NCBI RefSeq assembly: GCF_018687275.1
Contig: NZ_CP061287.1
Coordinates: 2,167,579-2,231,578 of the forward strand
Source of the DNA: Polynucleobacter sp. MWH-Aus1W21
Lineage (GTDB): Bacteria > Pseudomonadota > Gammaproteobacteria > Burkholderiales > Burkholderiaceae
Length of the DNA stretch: 64,000 nt
Direction: 5' to 3'
The position numbers and the translations under genes were made by a program. Positions 27,485 to 35,126 of the stretch are shown here, in pieces. The notes under the pieces are model-generated. The model searched no databases. It worked only from the letters and a program-made list of their open reading frames with translations, and was not told the DNA's origin. Every line of letters starts with the position of its first letter. The stretch's first letter is position 1.

Positions 27485-28363
27485 TCATTGCGCTCTTCTC
27501 ACTAGCATTCTTTTTCCAAGTATGACTGTCGACACCACCAAAACTGCGAAGATTAAGTTCATTAGCGTGAGTGGATCGCCAAGCAATACACTAGCTGCCA
27601 CTAAAGTACAAAAAGGTTGAATTAGCTGCACTTGGCTGACCCTTGCAATACCCCCAATTGCAAGGCCCTCATACCAAAAGAAAAAGCCAAGAAACATAGG
27701 AAATAGACTGAGATAGACAAAGCTAGTCCATGCGACTGTACCCGCGGACATATATTCTGGGCTATACATTAGCCAAGTCATCATGAGATTTACCGGCAAT
27801 GAAATTACCAATGCCCATGAAATTACAGCGCGCGGATTCATCTTTCTTGATAACTCACCGCCCTCTACATAGCCAATACAGGCGCTGATACCGCCTAAGA
27901 CGAGCAATCCGTCAATATAGGTAAAGCTTCCTGAACTTTTGAGCAAGGCATACAAAACAACCAACCCAGCGCCCAAGAGAGATACCAGCCAAAAACCCAA
28001 TGAGGGTCGTTCCTTGAAACGCAAGACCCCAATCACCGTTGTGGCAAGGGGCATCATTCCTAAAATAACCGCGCCATGAGATGAGGAGCCCTGGGTCATC
28101 GCTACAGTAGTCAAAATAGGAAATCCAAATACAACGCCCAAAGCTATCACCACAAACTTTACAAAATCGACTTTGGAAGGCGTGCCTTCTTTTTTATAGA
28201 CAAGGTAAGCAAGCGCGACAAGTCCCGCCAAGCTTGCTCTACCAAAGGCAATGAAATAAGGGTTGAAGCTTAAAACGGCAATTTTGCTAACCGGCAGCGT
28301 TAAGCTAAAAATCAGAATGCCAATAAAGCCAATCAACATTCCTTTGGTTTCTTTATTCACCAT
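27485..28363 (-). CDS. EamA/DMT-family permease
   Basis: A 292-residue inner-membrane protein with about ten hydrophobic segments arranged as two EamA repeats. The N-terminal part (GMLIGFIGILIFSLTLPVSK) and GRASLAGLVALAYL match drug/metabolite transporter exporters of the RhaT/YdcZ-like type. The substrate cannot be inferred. It stands alone between a convergent terminator and the divergent MOSC gene. Confidence 0.85.
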   Translation of the reverse strand: MVNKETKGMLIGFIGILIFSLTLPVSKIAVLSFNPYFIAFGRASLAGLVALAYLVYKKEGTPSKVDFVKFVVIALGVVFGFPILTTVAMTQGSSSHGAVILGMMPLATTVIGVLRFKERPSLGFWLVSLLGAGLVVLYALLKSSGSFTYIDGLLVLGGISACIGYVEGGELSRKMNPRAVISWALVISLPVNLMMTWLMYSPEYMSAGTVAWTSFVYLSLFPMFLGFFFWYEGLAIGGIARVSQVQLIQPFCTLVAASVLLGDPLTLMNLIFAVLVVSTVILGKRMLVRRAQ

Positions 28364-28437
28364 TACCCTTTTTCTTGTATTGAATTAATTGTATTAACAA
28401 TCGTTCACGGGTGGGCTGTAATATTCAACTACTGCCT

Positions 28438-28944
28438 ATGAAATTCAACGCCTATATACAAGCCATTTATATCGCACCCTCTGCTGGGGCAAAAATGCAA
28501 TCTACTCACTCCGCTAAACTCAATACCGGCATAGGTATTGAAGGAGACCGCTATGCCATGGGCACTGGAGCATATTCTGCAACAGAGCCCGATAAAGTTC
28601 GTCACATCAGCTTAATTAGCCTATCAGGCATTGAAACGGCAAACGACTGGCTAAAAGCTGGCGATGAGCCCACTTTTGACGCTGCAGAGACACGTCGAAA
28701 TATCGCACTTGAGGGCATCTCGGCAACCGAGCTCAATAATCTGGTGGGCAAACAATTTCAGCTGGGCAGCATTCAACTGATAGGCACTGAACTTTGTGCT
28801 CCGTGCGAAAGGCCTGCTCAACTTCTCAGTAGACCAAGCTTCATGGAAGCATTTGAAGGGCGCGGCGGGATTCGTGCGGAGATATTAAATTCCGGAGTTC
28901 TGACCGTTGGTGATCAGCTATCTACAGAGAAAACAAATGATTGA
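28438..28944 (+). CDS. MOSC domain protein
   Basis: A protein of about 168 residues with a single MOSC domain, the sulfur-carrier domain related to molybdenum-cofactor sulfurase. Visible blocks are GIGIEGDRYAMGTG, TRRNIALEGI and the conserved cysteine stretch ELCAPCERPAQLL. Stand-alone MOSC proteins such as YiiM act on N-hydroxylated compounds; that role is only possible here. I use the ATG at 28438 instead of a GTG nine codons upstream. The end overlaps the GNAT gene by eight bases. Confidence 0.85.
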   Translation: MKFNAYIQAIYIAPSAGAKMQSTHSAKLNTGIGIEGDRYAMGTGAYSATEPDKVRHISLISLSGIETANDWLKAGDEPTFDAAETRRNIALEGISATELNNLVGKQFQLGSIQLIGTELCAPCERPAQLLSRPSFMEAFEGRGGIRAEILNSGVLTVGDQLSTEKTND

Positions 28945-29335
28945 ATACCGCGACAACGCCACCATTACTGCCGAGCAAGCGATAGACCTTTACAAACGCT
29001 CAACTCTTGGGGAGCGTCGCCCCATTCACAATGTACAAACCTTTGAAGCTATGCTCAAAAATGCCAACCTTACAATCACCGCATGGGATGGCGAAACTTT
29101 AGTAGGCATTTCTAGATCATTAACTGACTTTGCTTACGTGGCATACCTTGCGGATTTAGCGGTGGATCAACAATACCAACGCTCTGGAATTGGCAAGCAA
29201 CTGATTGAAGAAACCAAATCTCGACTTGGTCACGAATGCATGATTGTTTTATTGGCAGCGCCTAAAGCAAACGAATACTACGAGCATATTGGCTTTGAAC
29301 ATAATCCACGTGCGTGGACTATAAAAAACAATTAA
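28937..29335 (+). CDS. GNAT-family N-acetyltransferase
   Basis: A protein of 132 residues when started at the ATG at 28937, which overlaps the end of the MOSC gene. The acetyl-CoA loop is visible in LAVDQQYQRSGIGKQLIEE, followed by the typical VLLAAPKANEYYEHIGFE end. The acceptor is unknown. It is followed after 17 bases by the histidine phosphatase gene, so MOSC-GNAT-phosphatase likely form one transcript. Confidence 0.85.
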   Translation: MIEYRDNATITAEQAIDLYKRSTLGERRPIHNVQTFEAMLKNANLTITAWDGETLVGISRSLTDFAYVAYLADLAVDQQYQRSGIGKQLIEETKSRLGHECMIVLLAAPKANEYYEHIGFEHNPRAWTIKNN

Positions 29336-29352
29336 GTCTTTATCATTGCGCC

Positions 29353-29997
29353 ATGACCATTACACGATTTTGTTTAGTTCGCCACGGTGAGACCGACTGG
29401 AATGCCGAGCGTCGCCTTCAAGGCCACACTGATATAGGCCTAAATGCTCGAGGCCTGGCGCAGGCAGAACAAATGGCACGCGCCATTAAAAAAATTAACC
29501 TTACGTTTGATGTTTTATATACAAGCGATCTCCAGCGGGCCGCCAAAACTGCAAAAGCAATTGAACAATTATTTGGTACATCTGCCATTACAAATGCAGA
29601 ACTTAGAGAGCGTCATCTTGGTGCTCTACAAGGCCTCACTACTGATGAAGCGCCTCGGCTGGAGCCAGACCTTTGGAGATCTCACCTCAGCAGAAATGTT
29701 TACGAGGAATTGCGTGGCGGAGAAAGCATTCAACAATTTGCGAATCGCATCAAAATTGCGCTAGAAAAACTTCGCGAACAATATCTTGGAAAAACAGTTT
29801 TATTGGTAAGTCATGGTGGCGCATTAGACATGATGTACAGAATTGCGAGCAATCAACCCTTAGATGCTGAAAAAGCTGTTGCAGTTCCCAATGCCTCCCT
29901 TAACTGGATTAGCCATGATGGGCATACCTGGAAAGTTGATGGCTGGGCTGATACTAGTCACCTAGAAAATTTAGCGCTAGATAATTTAGACCTCTAA
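29353..29997 (+). CDS. Histidine phosphatase family protein (phosphoglycerate mutase-like)
   Basis: A protein of about 214 residues with the RHG motif in LVRHGETDWN, the substrate region YTSDLQRAAKTA, an ELRERHLGALQGLT block and the second histidine in LLVSHGGALDMM. This fits CobC/GpmB-type phosphatases and not a cofactor-dependent glycolytic mutase. The ATG at 29353 begins right before the catalytic motif, as in relatives. A long perfect hairpin at 30024-30049 closes the unit. Confidence 0.88.
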   Translation: MTITRFCLVRHGETDWNAERRLQGHTDIGLNARGLAQAEQMARAIKKINLTFDVLYTSDLQRAAKTAKAIEQLFGTSAITNAELRERHLGALQGLTTDEAPRLEPDLWRSHLSRNVYEELRGGESIQQFANRIKIALEKLREQYLGKTVLLVSHGGALDMMYRIASNQPLDAEKAVAVPNASLNWISHDGHTWKVDGWADTSHLENLALDNLDL

Positions 29998-30023
29998 AAA
30001 CTAAAAGTCTGATCCCTTATATC

Positions 30024-30052
30024 AATAAGCCACCCTAGGGTGGCTTATTAGT
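30024..30052. terminator. Bidirectional terminator
   Basis: A perfect inverted repeat AATAAGCCACCC/GGGTGGCTTATT lies between the plus-strand phosphatase gene and the convergent 63-residue gene, and can end both. Its stem contains GCCACCC but lacks the CGAA loop and the tRNA-like flank of the 32-44 kb repeats. Confidence 0.8.
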
Positions 30053-30059
30053 TTTGCAA

Positions 30060-30251
30060 TTACTTAGCGGGATGCAATTTATTTTGATCTGAAACACAAA
30101 AATCAACGATTACATCAGCAAAGTTTAAGTACCGAGAATTGCTTTTTCTAAAGCGGTCAATTTCTGCAGCAAGAGGTGAAGCAGCCCCCTTAAAGCCAGC
30201 ATCTTCATAACCGGGATGATATGGGGCCTCTTCAACAAATTTGTTTGTCAT
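30060..30251 (-). CDS. 63-residue protein of unknown function behind a glycine riboswitch
   Basis: A small soluble protein (begins MTNKFVEEAPYHPGYEDAGF) with no membrane segment and one cysteine. AAGG lies eight bases before the ATG. On the minus strand it is the only gene between a tandem glycine riboswitch (30437-30614) and a strong terminator (30024-30052), so it is the apparent riboswitch target. I do not recognise the family. It could be a glycine-related regulator or partner, or a remnant of a longer gene such as a permease, but no permease-like residues remain. Confidence 0.6.
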   Translation of the reverse strand: MTNKFVEEAPYHPGYEDAGFKGAASPLAAEIDRFRKSNSRYLNFADVIVDFCVSDQNKLHPAK

Positions 30252-30316
30252 ATATTTACCTTAATAAGTTAACGCCCAAAACGAATCTTCATTTTGGGGA
30301 ATATCGATGAATTAAA

Positions 30317-30335
30317 AAACCGCATTAGCGGCGCG
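30317..30335 (-). terminator. Possible attenuator hairpin in the glycine riboswitch leader
   Basis: On the minus strand CCGC-TAAT-GCGG is followed by TTTTTTAAT, between the aptamers and the 63-residue gene. The four-base-pair stem is weak, so it may be a regulated attenuator or chance. Confidence 0.35.
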
Positions 30336-30436
30336 ATAAAGATTGGCGAACTATTCGATCGGTATGTACATAGAGACTCTCCCAACGCAGCCCATCGCTA
30401 GCGAACTAGGTCGCTCTGACGGATGCCGCTCCCCCT

Positions 30437-30614
30437 GTCCTTGATACCTGAGAGATTCACCCTAAGCGTTGCTTAGGGCTTGCTCCTTCGGTGCACCATA
30501 AAAATGGTGGCTCTCCAGACGGCTATTTAGGATAAGCAGTACCTTCCTGGTGGATACCTGAGCGTTCATGGGAGTTTGCGCCTTCGGTGGAGGGAAACCC
30601 CTCACTCTCCTGCT
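30437..30614 (-). promoter_or_regulatory. Tandem glycine riboswitch (two aptamers)
   Basis: Read on the minus strand, aptamer 1 (30614-30535) runs from GCAGGAGAGTG through CCACCGAAGGCGCAAAC to CTCAGGTATCC, and aptamer 2 (30520-30437) from TGGAGAGCC through GCACCGAAGGAGCAAGCC to AATCTCTCAGGTATC. These are the conserved core elements of the glycine riboswitch, and the two copies sit about 14 bases apart as in cooperative tandem forms. Outer P1 pairings AGCAG/CTGCT and GTCT/GGAC are present. The RNA points toward the 63-residue gene, with about 185 bases of leader between. Bases 30252-30436 hold this leader and no other gene. Confidence 0.92.
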
Positions 30615-30672
30615 AATGAAAATTATAGCTGAATGCTATTTTTATCAAACTAATGATTTATACCAATGCGCA

Positions 30673-31407
30673 CTAAAAAGACATTGCCAAAATTGAAACT
30701 CCTGAGATCAGCATTACCAATTCCATCAGCAATAAAAATTTATCTTCTGACAAAGACAATACAACTCTTTTAGAAAAAATTGAGCCTGCCAAAACACAAA
30801 CTCCAATTAAAAGTCCCTGCATGATGGCCATCATATTCAAAAATCCTAGCTGATGAAATACTATGCCCTTGGTAAATAAAATCGATAGGGTACTTGCTGC
30901 CTCCGTACCCAAGAAGGCACCCTTACTTAAGCCATAAGCTAAAAAGAAAGGAGTATTTATTGCCCCAGTAGTCGCAACAATGCCTGTCAAGTAACCAATA
31001 ACAGCGCCAACTAAGCCCATCTGCCAAAGCTTTAAATAAAAATTCTTCCTGCGCATCCAGCGGCGTATCGGGACTAGCAAAATTAGAAAACCGCCCAAAG
31101 TTATTTCGATTAAGCGCTCATCAAGTTGCACCAAAGTATTTACGCCCAACACCGTGAACGGAATCGCTGTAAGACTATAGACAAGACAAACGCGCCACTG
31201 AATAACGCTCCACCACAAAAAAATGCGAGAGAGATTAGCTACGGTAGCAACTAAAGCAATAACAGGAATTGCCTGAATAGGCCCATAAAAATAGACAAGG
31301 GCAGGCATTAGGATGATGGTAGTGCCAAAACCAATGACGCCACCCAGGACCCCGGCACTTACACCCAGAGAGCCCAGGACTAGGGCTTGAAGAATTAGAT
31401 CAGACAA
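30673..31407 (-). CDS. TauE/SafE (TSUP) family permease
   Basis: A 244-residue inner-membrane protein with about seven to eight hydrophobic segments. The glycine-rich repeats GVSAGVLGGVIGFGTTIILM and the second copy near GAVIGYLTGIVATTGA are the TSUP signature. Members export sulfite, sulfoacetate or other organosulfur anions; the substrate is unknown here. The start is TTG at 31405-31407 with AGAGG upstream. It follows the MAPEG gene by 41 bases. Its stop lies upstream of the glycine riboswitch, so it is not the riboswitch target. Confidence 0.85.
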   Translation of the reverse strand: MSDLILQALVLGSLGVSAGVLGGVIGFGTTIILMPALVYFYGPIQAIPVIALVATVANLSRIFLWWSVIQWRVCLVYSLTAIPFTVLGVNTLVQLDERLIEITLGGFLILLVPIRRWMRRKNFYLKLWQMGLVGAVIGYLTGIVATTGAINTPFFLAYGLSKGAFLGTEAASTLSILFTKGIVFHQLGFLNMMAIMQGLLIGVCVLAGSIFSKRVVLSLSEDKFLLLMELVMLISGVSILAMSF

Positions 31408-31448
31408 GCTTACTTACCTCTATTGATTAAGGACGACTTAAGCGGTCT

Positions 31449-31847
31449 CTATATAAGCAGGCCGCACAAAGACCAGCCTAAATTGAGAATTACCAACGTA
31501 ATAAGGGTTCCAAAAGTAAATTTCATTCCCAACACACGACTACTAAAATTGGGCGGCGGCTCATTAATACCTTTGGCATGAATTAAGCGCCCAACAACTA
31601 AAGTGACTCCGGGGAGCATAACAAGCCACCAAGGGGCGCCATTTAACTCAAGACAAGCGATCAAAATGAGTCCGATTGGCACATACTCAGCAAAGTTACC
31701 TTGAGCACGAATAGCTCTTTCTAGATCGTCGTAACCTCCGCTTCCTAGACCAACTTTATTTTTTCTTCTAAGCCCAATTACTGCAAAAGAAAGCTTTACG
31801 AAAATAGTAGTCAGGATTGCAGCAATAATTGAAGTCATTAGCAACAT
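31449..31847 (-). CDS. MAPEG family membrane protein
   Basis: A 132-residue protein with four membrane segments. The pattern ERAIRAQGNFAEYVPIGLIL is the hallmark of the MAPEG family (membrane-associated proteins in eicosanoid and glutathione metabolism). Bacterial members may be glutathione transferases or peroxidases; activity is not proven. It lies ten bases downstream of the haloacid dehalogenase gene, suggesting a small operon with it and the TSUP permease. Confidence 0.88.
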   Translation of the reverse strand: MLLMTSIIAAILTTIFVKLSFAVIGLRRKNKVGLGSGGYDDLERAIRAQGNFAEYVPIGLILIACLELNGAPWWLVMLPGVTLVVGRLIHAKGINEPPPNFSSRVLGMKFTFGTLITLVILNLGWSLCGLLI

Positions 31848-31857
31848 GTATTTCTCC

Positions 31858-32541
31858 TTAGATTGCTTCTAAAACTTTACTTAATGAATTTCCTTCGTAG
31901 TTTGGTTTTTCACCAATCTCTTCAAAAGGATGGCCAAGACGATTGACCCAAAATACATCAAACCCATACCATTTGGCTGCTAGCGCATCCCAAGCATTAC
32001 TGGAGACAAACAAGATCTCTTCTTTCTTTACTGAAAATGCTTTTAATAAAAGTTCATAGGCTTGCGGTGCAGTTTTAAATAAACGCACATCTTCAATGGT
32101 GACAACCTTATCCAAATATGGTGCTAGGCCATTGCTTTCAACTACCGTTGCCAACATTTCTCTACTGCCGTTAGACAAAATAGCAGTGGAAATTCCCATG
32201 GCCTTAATTGCTTTAAGAACACTTAAGCTGTCATTAAAGCCATCAAGCTTCGCATACTGATCCATGAGTCGCTTCTCATATTCTGCCGTGAGAATTAATT
32301 CCATGCGCTTACAAACATAGCGAAGTGAGCGAATTGTTAATTCCCAAAATGGGAGATAGTGCTTGCTTCCACCAGGATTGGGGTCACTCATTGTGACTAG
32401 GCGGGTATATTCAATCTGACGATCGCGCCACATTAACGCAAAAGCCTGGCCATGACCTGGAAATAATTCTTCCGCTAGCTGCCCCATCGAATACACATCA
32501 AATAATGTTCCATAGGCATCAAAGGCTATGAGCTTGTACAT
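31858..32541 (-). CDS. Haloacid dehalogenase, type II (HAD superfamily)
   Basis: A 227-residue HAD hydrolase. The nucleophile Asp8 lies in AFDAYGTLFDVYS, a Ser/Asn motif in AILSNGSREML, and the C-terminal motif in FVSSNAWDALAAKWYGF, which closely fits (S)-2-haloacid dehalogenases. Substrates would be short 2-haloalkanoates. It heads a likely HAD-MAPEG-TSUP operon and is the last gene before repeat unit A of the tRNA-Phe array on the minus strand. Confidence 0.88.
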   Translation of the reverse strand: MYKLIAFDAYGTLFDVYSMGQLAEELFPGHGQAFALMWRDRQIEYTRLVTMSDPNPGGSKHYLPFWELTIRSLRYVCKRMELILTAEYEKRLMDQYAKLDGFNDSLSVLKAIKAMGISTAILSNGSREMLATVVESNGLAPYLDKVVTIEDVRLFKTAPQAYELLLKAFSVKKEEILFVSSNAWDALAAKWYGFDVFWVNRLGHPFEEIGEKPNYEGNSLSKVLEAI

Positions 32542-32612
32542 GATATCTCCCGCTCTTTTTTATGAGTTTCCATTGTCGCTTAAAAGTTATTCTTAAAGAT
32601 CTTAAGAAATAG

Positions 32613-32675
32613 AAAAACCACCCGAAGGTGGTTTGAGTGTTTCATAGCGACCCCGAACAAAACCAACTAAGCCCA
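32613..32675 (-). repeat. Array unit A: hairpin terminator plus strongly decayed tRNA-Phe 3' end
   Basis: The hairpin AAACCACC-CGAA-GGTGGTTT (32615-32634) equals the tRNA-Phe terminator. On the minus strand it is preceded by sequence that aligns only loosely with the tRNA 3' part (TTGGTTTTGTTCGGGGTC, then GAAACACTCAAACC). It is the copy farthest from the intact tRNA and lies between the peroxiredoxin and dehalogenase genes. Confidence 0.7.
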
Positions 32676-32687
32676 ATGATGCTAACC

Positions 32688-33242
32688 CTAATGACTATTT
32701 AAATAATCAATAACCCAAGCCGGATCACTATCGCTTGGGAAGATGGGGTAATGAACCGCCTCAATCACGCCATTGTTTGCAATGAGCGTGACTCGCTTTA
32801 ATAAAGTCATTCCGGCAGCCACAAAGGTTGGCATATTCAATGCCTTTTGAAACTTATAGCCCGCGTCACTAACTACCGGAAATGGGAGATGAAGTCTATC
32901 TGCCATCTCTTTTTGATATTCCGTAGTTTGGACACTTAAGCCAACAACTTCTGCGCCCAAAGCTTGAAGCTCTTGATAGTGGTCTCTAAATGAACAGCTC
33001 TGAGGCGTACAGCCTCGCGCTCCAGGTATTTGATCCCAGCCATCTGGCAGCGCAACATTGGGCTGCCCCGTCATTGGATAGCAGTAAATAACCAATTTAC
33101 CCTTGATGTCACCAAAATTAACAGTCTTGCCGTTGGTGGCATTTAAAGAAACATTGGGCAGCGCCATGCCCTTCAAATGATTGGTTGAGCCATCGTCTTG
33201 AGGAATGGGAAGGTCTGTAGGGAGCTGATTGAGATTTGTCAT
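32688..33242 (-). CDS. Peroxiredoxin (AhpC/TSA, BCP-like)
   Basis: A 184-residue thioredoxin-fold peroxidase. The active-site stretch is YPMTGQP followed later by GARGCTPQSCSFRDHY, where the first Cys is the likely peroxidatic residue and the second a nearby resolving candidate. The insertion before the Cys is longer than in ordinary BCP, as in a redoxin subfamily found in many bacteria. It reduces hydrogen or organic peroxides in the cytoplasm. It is flanked by array units J upstream and A downstream. Confidence 0.85.
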   Translation of the reverse strand: MTNLNQLPTDLPIPQDDGSTNHLKGMALPNVSLNATNGKTVNFGDIKGKLVIYCYPMTGQPNVALPDGWDQIPGARGCTPQSCSFRDHYQELQALGAEVVGLSVQTTEYQKEMADRLHLPFPVVSDAGYKFQKALNMPTFVAAGMTLLKRVTLIANNGVIEAVHYPIFPSDSDPAWVIDYLNSH

Positions 33243-33304
33243 AAAAAGATTCTATACGTAAAGGATCCGCGTAACCAGACAATAAAAGAAAAATTGCTGG
33301 AATA

Positions 33305-33372
33305 TGGTTTTAGTGTTTATCCGAGGTTCGGAGCAAAAACGAACCAGGACAAGAAATGCCTGACTCTACTTT
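33305..33372 (-). repeat. Array unit J: tRNA-Phe remnant with eroded hairpin
   Basis: On the minus strand, AGTAGAGTCAGGC, TTGTCCTGGTTCG, TGCTCCGAACC and ACACTAAAACC align in order with the D stem, anticodon-variable region, T arm and 3' flank of tRNA-Phe. The following hairpin is largely lost (ACCATATTCC). The stop codon TAG of the TPR gene falls in the GTAGAG segment that comes from the tRNA D-arm region. Confidence 0.65.
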
Positions 33373-33812
33373 TTAGACTTATATTTTTGTATGGCTTCTT
33401 TTAAATCAGTATATTCCTCACAGCCAAAAAAACAGGCTTTGTCTAATCTCACCAACAAAGCCTCCGCGCCTGGTAAGTCCTTATTCATCAACTTGAGCTC
33501 TCCGTAATACTCAAGTGCACCGCGATGGTCTGGGTCTATTTTCAGCGCAGCTTGATAGTACTTCTCTGCCCCGACTAAATCAGGTGGCTGTTTTTTTCGT
33601 AGGCTATAAGCAAGCAAATTATTCCAATCAGCCGATCTTGTTTCATTGGCAGACTGTAATTGCCGTATTGCCTGATCATATTTTTCAGCCTTAATGCTTG
33701 CCCTTGCTTCCGTTAGCCAAACAGGGTCTTGCTTAGCCGGAGGAAGATCTGCTGCGAACGACGGGTCAAATATAAATAGAGACAACAAAACTACTGAGAT
33801 TATTTTTTTCAT
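33366..33812 (-). CDS. Secreted TPR-repeat protein
   Basis: A protein of about 148 residues starting at the ATG at 33810-33812, with AAGG upstream. Residues 1-20 are a signal peptide (MKKIISVVLLSLFIF, cleavage near SFAAD). Two to three TPR-like helical repeats follow (ASIKAEKYDQAIRQLQSA and AEKYYQAALKIDPDHRGALE). It probably acts as a periplasmic scaffold. The stop codon lies inside the tRNA-derived unit J. Confidence 0.8.
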   Translation of the reverse strand: MKKIISVVLLSLFIFDPSFAADLPPAKQDPVWLTEARASIKAEKYDQAIRQLQSANETRSADWNNLLAYSLRKKQPPDLVGAEKYYQAALKIDPDHRGALEYYGELKLMNKDLPGAEALLVRLDKACFFGCEEYTDLKEAIQKYKSKK

Positions 33813-33903
33813 TTGAAGGCCTTTGGTCAAGAGTCTATCTTTTATATACCGTTTATTAAACTTTTGCTTGCGCATTTACCGACCCTAAAGTATTTGCAAG
33901 ATC

Positions 33904-34596
33904 TTAATCAGAAAACTTTTCTAAGGCATGCCAACCAAAGCTAAGCAATGGAAGCATATCTTTTGCAAAACTCACGATCTCATTCGGTAAACTTTTCGAA
34001 CAAATCATTGGTCTAGGCAACTGCCTCCTAATAATCCACCCTTTAAGCTTGAGCGCCTGCTCCACTTCTTTAGGAACACTATCAAAGCCCCGTGGAATAC
34101 GGGCCAATGAGTGTGAATAATCAAGCTCATAGCCCTTTCTTATAAGGGATTTCTCTATAGATAACCAAGCCTGAGGGTTATCTAAAATTCCTTGTCTTAG
34201 CCTTTTCAGAATGTGGGCCTCAGGCTGCAAATAACCTGCGGCGCACCTGCTACCTAAAGGATCTAAGCGGAAGTACAAAACACCAGGAGAATGTTTGTCA
34301 CCAGTTCTTGTAAACAAACCGCTGGCATGCATATTGTAGGGATGCTTGGCTTTTGAAAATCGAGCATCTCGATTGATTCTAAAAAGGGATTTCTTGGGGT
34401 CGCCCCACAATGGCACCTCATTATTAGCAAGCTCTTCAGACAAGACCTCTGTAAAGGATTTCATGGGCTCGCGCACAAACTCTTCATACTCGGGCCGATG
34501 TTCTGCAAACCACGCTCTGTTTTGATTATTAGTTAGCTCCTCAAGAAATTTAAAAGCTTTTGGGCTGAACTGGGGACGGTTAATCCTTTTCGGCAT
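33904..34596 (-). CDS. DUF2461 family protein
   Basis: A protein of about 230 residues. FSPKAFKFLEELTNNQNRAW, the central SLFRINRDARFSKAKHPYN and the GLFTRTG block are typical of DUF2461 (TIGR02453), whose function is unknown. I chose the ATG at 34594-34596; a few non-ATG codons upstream are open. It overlaps the end of the tautomerase-like gene by 17 bases, so the two are coupled. Confidence 0.87.
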   Translation of the reverse strand: MPKRINRPQFSPKAFKFLEELTNNQNRAWFAEHRPEYEEFVREPMKSFTEVLSEELANNEVPLWGDPKKSLFRINRDARFSKAKHPYNMHASGLFTRTGDKHSPGVLYFRLDPLGSRCAAGYLQPEAHILKRLRQGILDNPQAWLSIEKSLIRKGYELDYSHSLARIPRGFDSVPKEVEQALKLKGWIIRRQLPRPMICSKSLPNEIVSFAKDMLPLLSFGWHALEKFSD

Positions 34597-34969
34597 ATTG
34601 CATCTCACCATTACCAAACGACCAATTTTCTTTATTTACTTCAAGTAAATTGATAAAGACATCTTGAGGTCTGACTTTAAGATTTTGTACCAAAGCATTA
34701 CAAATAGCTTTGTATAAATTCTTTTTAAGATCCGCGGATCTACCAAAGCTTATGGTTGCCTGAATAAAAATGATCCCCTCAGAATAGTCGATTCCTAAGT
34801 AGCTTTTTGGAATATTGAATTCTGAGGTGTCGTGTCTGGTGATAATCTGAAACTTATCGTCTTCAGGAACATTAATTTGCTCTCGCATCACGTTATAGAC
34901 AATGTCCCCAACTTGCTGGGCAAAGCTCTCAGAGTATTTTTTGCTTAAATCAATTCTCACTAATGGCAT
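34580..34969 (-). CDS. Tautomerase-like protein
   Basis: A 129-residue protein starting MPLVRIDLSKKYSESFAQQV, where Pro2 would become the catalytic N-terminal proline of the 4-oxalocrotonate tautomerase superfamily. The stretch IIFIQATISFGRSADLKKNL fits the central strand and helix of two-repeat members. GGAG lies about ten bases before this ATG, which supports it over the GTG one codon upstream. Substrate unknown. Confidence 0.82.
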   Translation of the reverse strand: MPLVRIDLSKKYSESFAQQVGDIVYNVMREQINVPEDDKFQIITRHDTSEFNIPKSYLGIDYSEGIIFIQATISFGRSADLKKNLYKAICNALVQNLKVRPQDVFINLLEVNKENWSFGNGEMQYAEKD

Positions 34970-35041
34970 CACTATTCTCCTTAGATCTAGTCATCTTAAA
35001 GGGGTCTAGTAATTTAGGCTTAACTTCGCTGCATACAAATG

Positions 35042-35100
35042 AAAAACCACCCGGAGGTGGTTTGGGTGTTGCTTGGTTCTTTGCGTCGAATAGGCCAAGG
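35042..35100 (-). repeat. Array unit B: hairpin terminator plus decayed tRNA-Phe 3' end
   Basis: The hairpin AAACCACC-CGGA-GGTGGTTT (35043-35063) has one loop change relative to the others. On the minus strand it is preceded by GAACCAAGCAACACCCAAACC, which matches the CCA end and 3' flank of tRNA-Phe; the inner tRNA part is decayed. CATTTGT follows the hairpin, as in units E and F. Confidence 0.72.
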
Positions 35101-35126
35101 CCAAAGATGTCTATTCGCTTAAGAGA

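Noticed and set aside
30673..31407. TSUP permease as the glycine riboswitch target
   Set aside because: It is transcribed toward the riboswitch and ends before it, so it lies upstream of the aptamers and not downstream.
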